Part shown: in pieces, positions 1 to 8,578 of the stretch
Layout: each line of letters starts with the position of its first letter
Position numbering within the stretch: position 1 is the stretch's first letter
Source of the DNA: Nemertoderma westbladi
Taxonomy: Eukaryota > Xenacoelomorpha > Nemertodermatida > Nemertodermatidae
DNA length: 21,585 bases
NCBI GenBank assembly: GCA_032718475.1
Contig: JAUCBJ010002384.1
Location: 1 to 21,585, forward strand
Direction: 5' to 3'
Program-made: the position numbers and the translations under genes
Notes under the pieces: model-generated
Told to the model about the DNA's origin: nothing
What the model saw: the letters and a program-made list of their open reading frames with translations, nothing else
The model's database searches: none

Positions 1-13
1 TTCCTGGAAGTAA

Positions 14-268
14 CTTACGCGTGAATTGGACTATGGAAAATTCACCGCTCGCTACACGCATTGTAATGGTATGTATATGGACTTCTTAACCATTGGCCAT
101 TCTATCGATTTACACGATACGGACTATGTCGAACATATCCTACCCAGAGGAGTCGAAACGATAAACCAAAATTCTAATGCGAAAATCCTATTCGAAATCG
201 ACTCGAAAGAAAAGACATTAAAGAAACAAATAAACGCGGTAACTCCAACATATATTTGGAATTCTTGA
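14..268 (+). CDS. Small open frame of unknown function
   Basis: An open frame runs from just after an in-frame stop at 11-13 to a stop at 266-268. The first ATG is in the context ggtATGtatATGgac at about residue 16 of the frame, so a product from ATG would be about 65 residues. The translation is mixed polar and hydrophobic, with a lysine-rich C-terminal part (around KEKTLKKQ), and has no motif I recognise. It lies at the window edge, so it could be the last part of a longer gene or a decayed transposon frame. A polyadenylation-like aataaa follows 20 bases after the stop (around 287-292), which would fit the 3' end of a transcribed unit. It could also be chance. Confidence 0.2.
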   Translation, partial: LTRELDYGKFTARYTHCNGMYMDFLTIGHSIDLHDTDYVEHILPRGVETINQNSNAKILFEIDSKEKTLKKQINAVTPTYIWNS

Positions 269-739
269 TAGAAGCATTGTAACAACAAATAAATATCACC
301 CGCGTTTCTCCTTCAAGACGTGCGTCTTTGGTATTATTACGATAAATGCCCTAGACCCAGCCAATAAACGGAAAGACATAAACATCCACGGAAACGTTGT
401 GTTAAACACAGTTGTGTTCGTTATATTTACTGGAGTTTCGAGCGAAACTTGTTTGACGTATCACCTATGCTCACTCGGCTCGAACGATCCTGGAGTAAAC
501 CTACGATCAGAGTCCCGGAATACTCGGTCAAACCTCCTCATTCCTTAGTTGGACCTCAGACCTGCGATCCTGGTGGTGTCGCGGATCCTCGCGGACTGTA
601 TTCACTGTTCAAAGATCTAGTGCTACCCTAACAATTAATCGGTAACACTCCGACAGTGATTTCTAGCTAGCCGCCCATCTTACCTAGCCGGATTGTGACG
701 CGGACACCTAATATCACTATCCAACCGTATGGTCGTCCC

Positions 740-802
740 CGTTTAACGCGATACAACCCTTCATCAAGGTGAAGGAGAGCGTTGTACGAAACGAGTTAAA
801 CG
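740..802 (+). other. Nested long stem-loop, possible structured RNA
   Basis: Three stems nest in 63 bases. The outer stem is CGTTTAAC (740-747) with GTTAAACG (795-802), 8 pairs. The middle is TACAAC (752-757) with GTTGTA (781-786), 6 pairs. The inner is CCTTCA (immediately after the middle stem) with TGAAGG, 6 pairs closing a six-base loop TCAAGG. Asymmetric internal loops separate the outer, middle and inner stems. The pairing is seen directly. That it forms in RNA and has a role is inference. Confidence 0.4.
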
Positions 803-832
803 CTATTCTATAAAGATCAAAAAAGAAATCTG

Positions 833-908
833 CGTTTGTTCAGATAAACGTAAGTTATAACAGTAAGTCCAATCGATAAACGAATTAGCCTTATCTCAGT
901 TCGATTGG
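833..908 (+). other. Two further stem-loops after the nested hairpin
   Basis: CGTTTG (833-838) pairs with TAAACG (845-850), including one G-T, around a six-base loop. CCAATCGA (869-876) pairs perfectly with TCGATTGG (901-908) over 8 bases around a 24-base loop. With the nested hairpin at 740-802 this makes three hairpins in under 170 bases, ending about 75 bases before the ATG at 985. Confidence 0.35.
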
Positions 909-984
909 GAAATCTCGAATCTCTAAGAAGATATCAAGCTTAGAAAACCCTATTCTCTGTGAGAGTTTTGGACGAACGTATCCC

Positions 985-1191
985 ATGACAAGCGGAGGAA
1001 AATCAGCTCGAGGAGAAGCATATCGAACTGGACGAGACACCGACCGTAAACCCAAACCTTCTAATGCAATTGTATTGCACCCTTTACCCAGGAGTTATAG
1101 CCTTCCTAGTAAAGTGGCTCGCCCCAAAGAGAAAAGGACTCTGGCTAGCCTCGGGAAACTGCGTAAACGCCGTCCGCGCAAAGAAAACTAA
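985..1191 (+). CDS. Small very basic open frame, unassigned
   Basis: This frame starts at a true ATG (985) and encodes 68 residues, strongly enriched in Lys and Arg throughout and ending in a basic tail (KRRPRKEN). There is no zinc finger, signal peptide or membrane segment. It overlaps another short frame in a different register (1064-1321). The basic character would suit a nucleic-acid-binding or nuclear-localising segment, and the upstream hairpins could be part of its leader, but both ideas are inference. A chance frame in a CG-rich stretch is equally possible. Confidence 0.2.
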   Translation: MTSGGKSARGEAYRTGRDTDRKPKPSNAIVLHPLPRSYSLPSKVARPKEKRTLASLGKLRKRRPRKEN

Positions 1192-1320
1192 CTGTTTAGA
1201 GTATCTTTATGTTTTAGAAACTGTGATTTTTATATTTTATAGACTGAAAATCCCATTTTCTGGGAGCGGTGTAAAAGCTTTTGCTGAATTGCCCGGTTAT
1301 TTTTCCTTATTTTTCCCGTA

Positions 1321-2590
1321 AAATACTCTGTAGTTGGTTTAATAGGCGTAAGAGGCCGTATTATTGCTGTATCGGTGTTTTTAGAGGATCTAAGAGCTAT
1401 TTCTTCCGTATGTGTACTGTGGAAGGCATAGTTGATGATTCTATGGCAATTCCGTGACGCAAAAGGGGATAGCTACTCTTGAACAGTAGTTACTATGACG
1501 ACGGTTAACAGCTGATATTCATACGTGTCGACTTTCTTTGTTCTACGGCATCTCTCAGTTCAGTCAACCAATCAGAGCGTTTTTACTGTTCTTGTACAGA
1601 AATTTCCTAGAAATCACGCAATGCTGTATGGGCAGTGTTTACATTCTGTCCTGAGCCAGGAGAGAGCGGCTTTGGAATATTTTGTGCTTTTCTGCTTTAG
1701 CCTAACACTAGTAGGCTTAATTATAAGGACATATATCCGTTATCACTGGTTATCACTGGTTAACTGGCCCATACTGTGCAACTTAACTTAACATTACTGC
1801 TTTGCTGTCGGTTATTCATTATATTTGTTGATGAATTATTATATTTGGGATAACGAGAAATAACCCCGAAACCCAATATTCTTGATATACCGAAGGTAAG
1901 AGAGAAAGGTTACATATAACGATTGCGACTTATGTTAAAGTGGTTTGAAGTGAATCTAATGTTATTTGATAGACCCTACATGAGTCGGTCTGTGTTCCTT
2001 TTATATGTGACTAAAATCAGTGAAGATCGGCAGATTAGTGTGCAGTATTGTGCAGCATTGTGTATGAGTGAGACTGATAACGAAGCATTTCCTAAAGAAT
2101 GCGCCATATATGTGAATTGTAACTAAGCCATATCGTTGTGAGTAGTTTAAGTCATAACTCTGTTTATATAGATAGAGCGCCACGTCCTAAAGGAACTGTT
2201 AATATTCCCCGAAGGTGAATAATATTGTCAGAGATTATATAATACTGTCAGTCGAATAATACATTAGGCTTACATAGCAATACGATTAAGCCCTCGAACC
2301 CAATCTCCCGGGTATATCCTAGCGGGTGAATGATCGCGCACCGATTGGTTTCGACTAGTGTAGTGAATCAAATACTTGTCAGAGGCTAAAAGCGATTTAT
2401 TATCTAGAAGACATCCTAATTTGGCGGGTTAAACTGCCAAAGGTCTGAAAGCGCGAACAGTAGGTAAGATGTGTTAAGTTAGTTCTACATCCCCCACTGC
2501 CATATCCCCATAGTAACAATCCACAGTACAAACAGAAGAATGCTTCAAATTTTGCTTAATTATTGATTGAGAACTATTAAGATCTTTGCA
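1321..2590. other. Intergenic stretch, no supported gene
   Basis: Only short frames without recognisable motifs occur. Small local repeats are visible, such as ttatcactgg twice in tandem near 1740-1759 and GTGCAG(T/C)ATTGTG words near 2040. Around 2290-2340 a CG-richer island contains cctagcgggtg, a word also found inside the tRNA-like sequence near 20750, hinting at a decayed SINE remnant. Nothing else is supported. Confidence 0.5.
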
Positions 2591-2622
2591 GAACCTTGTT
2601 ATATATCATTAATTCTGCAAAG

Positions 2623-2781
2623 ATCTGCACTGATCTTACTAAAACTCCAGAGATAAGCCGTGGTCTTACCAATCCTGCAAAGATCTGCACTGATCGTTAC
2701 CAACCCTGCTAAGATCATAGAGCAAAGGTACCAAGATCTTACCAAGACATATAAAGTAATTATGCTAAGATCAGTGCAGAT
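2623..2781. mobile_element. Short inverted-repeat (MITE-like) element
   Basis: A perfect 16 bp inverted repeat, ATCTGCACTGATCTTA at 2623-2638 and its reverse complement at 2766-2781, bounds 159 bp of non-coding DNA. A direct copy of the left part (ctgcaaagatctgcactgatc) recurs at about 2674-2695, and other AAGATC/GATCTT words lie between. A related hairpin with AAGATCTGTAC ends lies at 16698-16874, which supports a dispersed family. No target-site duplication was identified, so the boundaries are those of the repeat and not necessarily of the element. Confidence 0.45.
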
Positions 2782-2984
2782 TGGTGATGTTGCAAGTCTA
2801 GGGCAATATTGGAACGTCAATATTCTAACTCATTACAGTATAAAGTTAATTATAATAACTACCAATTGTACTGAGAGGGAAATATAATTTGCTGTATTTA
2901 CCGTTCATCCTGAGATCTGTTATTAAACGACCGAGCGCAGCGAGGGAGGTAAATAAGTCCCCATATTTTGAGAGTGGCGGTCCG

Positions 2985-3175
2985 AAACCCTAATTCAAAG
3001 TGGAAATGGAGGCCCAAAACCTTTATTAAAACTGTCATGTAACCCCAACCTTCAATATTTTGGACCCTAAATTGCATACAATTTCTTAGATTAAAGCATC
3101 GGGACTTTAAGGTTATAGGGTTACTAATGATAGTTTTAATTAGGGTTTGGGCCTGACCAACTAACCCAACCACAA
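2985..3175. repeat. Imperfect inverted repeat, decayed hairpin element
   Basis: The stretch from aggcccaaaacc (about 3010) to aaccccaacctt (about 3052) is repeated in inverted, roughly 80% similar form at about 3108-3155, where the reverse complement reads aggcccaaaccctaatt and continues to aaccctataacctt. The ccccatattttgag word at about 2959 recurs in inverse form near 6070, so part of this sequence is dispersed. There is no coding potential. It is most simply an old MITE-like insertion. Confidence 0.35.
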
Positions 3176-3271
3176 AAATAAACCAATAAATCCAAGTTAA
3201 AGTGCTGTACGGTACGCTAGACCTACTATTAATAACCTATGCTGTAAGTCTACAGGGGGGGCAAACTGCGC

Positions 3272-3281
3272 GGGGGGGGGG
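3272..3281. repeat. Homopolymer G run
   Basis: Ten consecutive G, preceded by a seven-G run at 3255-3261. This is a slippage-prone simple tract. Confidence 0.8.
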
Positions 3282-3370
3282 TAGATATAACGCCTAGGAC
3301 ACCGACAGCATTCTTAATGCAGCTACTTCCACCATGCCCATTATACAATTATAGATAGATAATTGAAACC

Positions 3371-3483
3371 TGAAAAAGGTGGACAGTCCAATCACTAATA
3401 AATAGCATTGCTTTAATACGTTTCTGATTGGCCCTGGACTATTATCTATGTTTTTTGTGCATGTGTCCAGTCCACCTTTTTCA
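3371..3483. mobile_element. MITE-like hairpin element, copy 1
   Basis: TGAAAAAGGTGGAC at the left is matched by its reverse complement GTCCACCTTTTTCA at the right. Further inward, ccaatc and gattgg form a second inverted block, so most of the 113 bp can fold into one imperfect hairpin. A closely related second copy in the same orientation begins 44 bases downstream (3527-3632). There is no coding capacity. The superfamily cannot be assigned because no clear target-site duplication is visible. Confidence 0.6.
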
Positions 3484-3526
3484 AACACACATCTTATTCC
3501 CAATTATCTAACTAAGAAAGCGAAAC

Positions 3527-3632
3527 TTGAAAAAGGTGGACAGACCAATCGCTACAAACTGCTTTACATGATACGTTTCTGATTGGTCTGTCCGTTGTCC
3601 ATGTTTTCTGTGTCCAGTCCACCTTTTTCAAA
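3527..3632. mobile_element. MITE-like hairpin element, copy 2
   Basis: This is the second copy of the 3371-3483 element, bounded by TTGAAAAAGGTGGAC and GTCCACCTTTTTCAA. The inner block GGTGGACAGACCAATC has its partner GATTGGTCTGTCC closer to the centre, giving a long near-continuous foldback. The two copies share terminal and internal sequence (tacgtttctgattgg, tgtccagtccacc) but differ by small indels. That fits a tandem duplication followed by divergence, or two insertions into a preferred site. Confidence 0.6.
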
Positions 3633-3879
3633 CACCCACTGCATAGTACGGTAGGCCTACTGTTTAACAGGCTTGCTACGAACAAATATAGTGTATAATT
3701 AAAATACGTAAATAAACATGTAACTTTGACACGGGCACTGAAAGTGGGGAGTAATGCTATTAACAGATATAACAATTTAGTTGCATAACAAATTATAGTA
3801 TAACGCATGTACGAGATTTGTGAATCAATATAGACAAAAAATATATAGAGTATAATTAAAAAATATATCATAACATTAC

Positions 3880-3922
3880 ACTTACTTACTTACATACTTA
3901 CTTACTTACATACTTACTTACA
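3880..3922. repeat. (CTTA)n microsatellite
   Basis: Tandem CTTA units are interrupted at regular intervals by CATA, giving a 16 bp higher-order period (cttacttacttacata) repeated about 2.5 times. Confidence 0.85.
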
Positions 3923-4078
3923 CAATCTTTCCGTTATAATTATGAATACACCACGAGCGACGGCGTTCAAATTAATTCAATCCCTGCAATAAATATATAT
4001 AACTCCCATAAATCTTAAATAATAATAAATCATAAATCCATATACCAGACTGCCATCTTCTTCTAAATAGCCTACACT

Positions 4079-4270
4079 GTAACCTGTTTCTTTCCTTTAA
4101 TATTTACTGTACATATCGTTTATTGTTTTGGTTGGCAAAGCCTGCCCCTGTAACCTTTTCCATGTATTGTTATGACGAGATGGTTTATTGCTTTGGTTAG
4201 AAAAGCTTTCTATAACCTGCTGCCCCTTTCCATTTGTTAATGAGATTGTTTATTGTTTGATTAGAAAAAA
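4079..4270 (+). repeat. Dispersed ~65-68 bp repeat, three tandem copies
   Basis: Three degraded copies of a unit built from GTTTATTGTTTTGGTTAG, a short spacer, CCTGCCCCTGTAACC and TTTCC lie at about 4116-4162, 4181-4232 and 4246-4270. The same unit occurs at 17869-17916 and 19093-19142 in this orientation, and at 14406-14453 and 15743-15878 in reverse. It is non-coding, and the last copy runs into the C homopolymer. Confidence 0.7.
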
Positions 4271-4275
4271 CAGCA

Positions 4276-4300
4276 CCCCCCCCCCCCCCCCCCCCCCCCC
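4276..4300. repeat. Homopolymer of 25 C
   Basis: Twenty-five consecutive C, followed by further C-rich sequence up to 4309. It separates the dispersed repeat from the 3' end of the RTE-like LINE fragment. Length variation and assembly error are likely here. Confidence 0.9.
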
Positions 4301-4326
4301 TCCACCCCCTGGCAATCTCGCCTGGG

Positions 4327-5565
4327 CTACTACTAGGATCGGCATGCTGCATTGCAGCTGCATTTTTAAGAATGCTGTGCCGGCTTGTCGACAAAATTGC
4401 ACCGCCACAACTCCCTATCACCCATGACATTTGCTAGATCATCCGCATCTTCAAGGCCAGTGTCCTTTAAGATGCGTCTCAAGAAAGTCATGGTCTGTCC
4501 ACCATGCTTATTCACTCCATGAGGCTGCGAAAGCACAAGATTATGCACTGGCTGGTCCTCACGGCGAAAGCAATGTCCTTCAAAGCGGAAGCGACTTTGT
4601 TCTATTGTCAAGCTTGGGGGAACCAATGAGACACCTCCAATATTATACAGTGTCTGGTTGGAGATATGTGCATTGAACCCGGCGTAGCATTCTTGTGAAT
4701 GTGCCATCCAAAGATTTGGTGCCCTCAGCAGTTGAGCCCAGCATGGACTCCCATAGATGAGTACTGGAACTACTGCTGCTCTAAATAATCGGACCTTAAG
4801 TTTCCGATTAATTCTCTGTGACTTCCAAATCCTGGAAAGCCTATTCAAAGCTGCCCATGCCTTTCCCTTATGTATTCGAAGGTCCTCACCTGACTTCCGG
4901 ATCCATGATCCCAGGTAACAGAAGTCGTCCACATGCTCAAGCATACCATCCTTTGAGCATATGGTCATCCGATGAGAGACTTGCTGAGGACATTCAAAGT
5001 TAACTGTCAAACTTTTGGGTTTTTTGGAGTTAATATAAAGACCAACACTAGAAGCAGCCTGTTCTAATGAGCTGAGGGGCCGTTGGGCTCCCTCTAGTGA
5101 TTCCGTGTGTACTCCTAAGTAATCAGTTAGGTACTTGGCAGGATTTCCTCGACTTTGGGAGCCAGTAGGTAGAGTTACCATCACCCCATCATCATTATGA
5201 TGATCTAAGGACATGCGCAGAACATAGTCAACCACAATTATGAACAAGAATGGCGCAAGTGTGTCTCCTTGGGCTTGGAGGATTCCCCATAATACTTCAA
5301 ATAGTTCTGTGTCACCATCAACTGTAGACACAAATATTGTCGAACCATCGTATACTGATCTGATTGCAGCAATAATTTAATCAGGAATCCCATATAATGA
5401 AAGTATGCTGAACATTTTTACGTGAGCGAGAGACTGAATCAAAGGCCTTGAAGATGGGCTCCATGGTCCCACGACCTTTACGGAACCCATTCTGATTTCC
5501 ACGGAGCAGTCTCTCAATGGGATCCCTGGTGCGATTTAATATAATTAATAGTTTTGGTCCATGGC
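4327..5565 (-). mobile_element. RTE-like LINE fragment, copy 1 (decayed)
   Basis: On the minus strand this reads from the middle of a reverse transcriptase to a 3' end tailing into a short (TAG)n repeat (ctactacta at 4327 on the plus strand). It is about 95% similar by eye to the copy at 11259-12386 over their shared length. RTE-type elements are known to end in short microsatellite-like repeats rather than poly(A). The 5' side becomes unrecognisable near 5565-5590, where a short duplication (ttggtccatggctgcca / ttggcccatggctgcca, about 5551 and 5652) muddies the boundary. No target-site duplication was found. Confidence 0.75.
4366..5555 (-). pseudogene. Reverse transcriptase pseudogene (RTE-like)
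   Basis: The reading frame from about 5331 down to 4366 covers the RT palm and the C-terminal region, ending in ...DKPAQHS. An upstream piece (about 5555-5440) in another register holds QNGFRKGRG, the motif before the RT palm. Damage relative to the 11.3-12.4 kb copy includes: a deletion of about 25-30 residues between the FRKGRG region and KAFDSV; a stop where the other copy has Glu in GIPDE; a 6 bp insertion giving LQAQGDTLAP for LQGDTLAP; loss of the segment LDFADD carrying the catalytic aspartates; and a short out-of-frame stretch after SPCWA restored by a second indel. It cannot encode an active polymerase. The RTE assignment rests on LQGDTLAPFLF, FADD and GHCFRREDQPV-type motifs. Confidence 0.8.
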
Positions 5566-6590
5566 TGCCATTAAATAAACTAATAGTAAAAAAAAATAAT
5601 ATACCCCGTCGTGGCCCAGGACTGCCACTGCCCCCAGAATCAGTAATAGTATTGGCCCATGGCTGCCAACTTACCAGAAAACTTAAAAACATTGAAAACA
5701 TAAAGTAAACTTGAAACACAGTTTCAAGCCATTCGTTAATAAATTTATTGTCCCGGGTTCTCTCTTTAAAACATCTGATATTTAATTGAAACATCTGATT
5801 GGTGGAACATAATACTAGAAATTATTTTTCGACCTCCAGTATTCGTATAATCGGCGATTCTTCAGAATTATACCATTTCATTGGCCAGTCAATGTGTTAC
5901 CATGTCAATAATTATCAATTCAATATACTTTATTACCTATAATATTATATACCTTATTCAATATACTAATATACTCAATATACAAAATGCCGCAACACTC
6001 TATATTATGAGCCTAAAAATACCTCAAATTTGAACAAAATACCCAAATTTTTGACGTCTATTACCAGAACTCAAAATATGGGGTAACCCCAAAATTGATG
6101 ATCTCCCTGACTGTACTGTGAATGTATTATTGACTTGAATTATACAGTATATTGATTTGTTGTTCTTTTGTCTTTTAAGAAACACGCAAAACTCAAATTG
6201 AATCAACTTGAAGGGTTGAAGTGTAAATGCATTACAGTCTTGTATGTACAGTCTTATGCTTTTTTCAAAAGTTTGTTGATCCAGCTATGCCCTTATTAAC
6301 TTATTAAGAAACATAATTATTTGAAAGTTTATTTATTAACGTAATAGTAGAGTATTAATAATAACAATACTTGATTAGCTGATTAGCATACATTACACTG
6401 TAATATTGCACATAATTACCACAAAATGCCACAAACTGCAAATTGATATATTATTGCATAAAATGCCACAATTCCTAAAAATATGCACTTTAATATAATA
6501 ATTGCTTAATAATAATCTGACTTAAAAAAACGTACTAAAAAATGATCGATTAAATTTAATTAAAAATTACTTAGGCCTATACTTATGTTA
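5566..6590. other. AT-rich intergenic stretch
   Basis: No gene is seen. The left edge contains a local direct duplication (AATAGT, then TTGGTCCATGGCTGCCA or TTGGCCCATGGCTGCCA) about 100 bases apart. Near 6069, ctcaaaatatggggtaacccc shares a 14-base word with 2958-2971 in inverse orientation. The rest is AT-rich, with many ATAAT and AATATAC words and no long frame. Confidence 0.5.
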
Positions 6591-7411
6591 GCTTATTCAA
6601 TCCCGCCAACACCCCATAAAGTTGTAAGCCGATAAGCAATATTGGGAGCCACGAGATTGGGCAATTAACCAACTCGTGCCATCCCAATGAGAATGGGAAG
6701 GAAGCACAGAATAGAGGGTCAGGGGCCAAACCCCTAACCCAGAGGAAATAGGTGGAGTGAACGGGAATACTCCACGGGGCGCCAACAAGGGTATTAACCA
6801 ATCAGAGGGGGGGAATGGCATCGATTGAGTAGCAGTAAGGCCACCGTGCAATATAACCAATAACCTATTAATCAGTGATTCAGTTATCTCAGTGCAGCAG
6901 TGCTAGCGTAGGGTACAGTCAATTAGTTTAGTTAGGGGATCACGGGACTTTAGTTACCGTATCCCGCCTTGTACACATTATATCTATATCTATATCCTAT
7001 GCCCTATTATTATTATACACCGAACTTCAGAACTCAGTTACCTTTATTTCACCCTTATACACGGCGGGGACGCGTGGACTAAATTACCACATCGGATAAA
7101 TCGGGATCCCTCCTGGATCCCGTCACAACTTATAAATTACATAGGCCAAATTAACGTACTGCGCGAAGTGCAGATCGTCCTCTGCAATCGTAAAATTTAC
7201 ACCACATTAAATACACGACCTAGGGTGTCTGTCTGTAGATTTTCCGGCAAATTGAAGGAAATTTGAGGAAATGGTGCACATTTGAAAACAGGCAAAAATC
7301 GACTTTTCGAGAAAAAAGCCATAAACTCATGATTTTAAGTCGTGCTGCTCGAAGCGGAAAATCACCTAATTTTTAATTTACACAGTTACACATAGGTCAG
7401 AGAGTGTCTGT
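6591..7411 (+). other. Probable 5' untranslated region of the CR1-like LINE
   Basis: There is no supported frame. The stretch is less AT-rich than the DNA before 6590, has a short (TATATC)n run at about 6978-6997, and leads directly into ORF1. Non-LTR elements carry internal promoters in such leaders. No specific promoter element could be identified. Confidence 0.35.
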
Positions 7412-8530
7412 GTGAAATTTGAGTCAAATCCGTCCAAAAATGGCCCCTGTGGGAAAGGTGTTTGTCAGTATTGTCACTGTGCCTCAAATGTGATAAAACC
7501 CAGTAGTATTGGTGGTTCAAGAATGACTGACATGTCAAAAATGTTCAGTTGCGATAACTGTTCTGCATTCTTTGTCGACAAATCTTCTTTTGACAAACAT
7601 ATCACTGTCTGTGCCAATGATAGCTCACGTTCTGATGTAGTTAAACACACCTGTCCTCATTGCCAAAAGGTTGTCACTGGGAAAAATTGTCTTGGTTGTG
7701 ACATTTGTGGATCTTGGCTCCATGGTTCCTGTCTTGGCCTTTCAACGTCTGACATATCTGTTCTGGGAAAATGCAATAATTGCAAAATAGTATGCAATGT
7801 ATGTGAATCTCATGGAAAATTGCTGGCTGCGTCACCAGTTCAGATAATGACAATTTAAACTCCTTTGTGGCTAAACTAGAGGAGAACAGGAAGAAGGAAT
7901 TTGCTTCATTGAACGTAGAAATTGACAGTCTACGAAATGCAAACAAATTCAAAGAAAATGGGGGCTGGTCAACAGTGGGCAGACAGGGTGGCCAACATGC
8001 AAATAAGAGGTTGGTAAATGTGGGATTTGGAAACGAGAATTTAGTACCATTATCCGTCAATGATGTCAGTAGAGAATTTTCTGAGCAGAGGAAACGCGAG
8101 TGCAATGTTGTTACAGTATATGAGGATTGACCCTCCCTCCTAATGCTACTAATAATAAAGATGTAGTTAATAGTTTTTTAACCAAGGAACTTGAAGTTGA
8201 AAATGCTGCGGAATCAATTATAATATAGACGTACTGCAACTGACAATAGACCTTCTATGTTGATTGTACGGCTAACCTAAGTTGAGCTCCGAAAGATTAT
8301 TCTTAAAATTAAACGTAAACTGCAATCATCGGGAACCACTAATGGCATTTTTATCTCTCCAGATCTTTCTAAACTTCAACAACGTCAGTAGTTCCTGCGG
8401 AGGAAAGATGCTCGTGATGCACGTTTCCATTCTACTGTTAGTGAAGAAGTAAGGGATTGCGATAATGATATACAAGCATCTCAGCCTCATTTTCAATTAG
8501 ACAGCACGGAGACCGAACCCAGCCAGGCTT
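7412..8530 (+). pseudogene. LINE ORF1 remnant: C2H2 and PHD-like zinc fingers
   Basis: Three registers together make one ORF1-type protein. The first (to 7858; first in-frame ATG at 7523) has CDNC...HITVC, a C2H2-like finger, then CPHC, CDICGSWLHGSC and CNNC, a PHD/RING-like cysteine-histidine pattern. A frameshift near 7825 moves reading to the next register (to 8130), which is charged and coiled-coil-like (LEENRKKEFASLNVEIDSLR). Another shift near 8130 leads to a segment with ISPDLSKLQQRQ and several stops. PHD fingers and an ISPDL-type segment are known from ORF1 proteins of CR1-like elements, where they are thought to bind nucleic acid in the retrotransposition particle. At least two frameshifts and several stops make it a pseudogene. 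Confidence 0.65.
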
Positions 8531-8578
8531 GAGACAATGAGCACTCAGCTAATGTTAATTACAGATTTACTAACCTGA

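Larger units (their letters stand above)
269..1320. other. CG-richer region without a recognisable gene
   Basis: No frame here matches a family I know. The stretch is richer in CG and CGA words than the AT-rich DNA after 1321, and it contains stem-loops (740-908) and one small ATG-started basic frame (985-1191). Its distinct composition suggests an inserted element or an old transcribed unit. I could not find terminal repeats, target-site duplications or long terminal repeats that would define one. Confidence 0.4.

Noticed and set aside
269-1320. Long terminal repeat or endogenous viral element
   Set aside because: No paired terminal repeats, primer-binding site, polymerase or capsid motif could be seen; composition alone is not enough.
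1525-1791. 88-codon frame with a hydrophobic segment
   Set aside because: No motif, AT-driven hydrophobicity and a non-conserved-looking start; not supported as a gene.
4188-4430. Proline-rich or glycine-rich frames across the C homopolymer
   Set aside because: They result from the 25 C run and repeats; no domain or conserved start.
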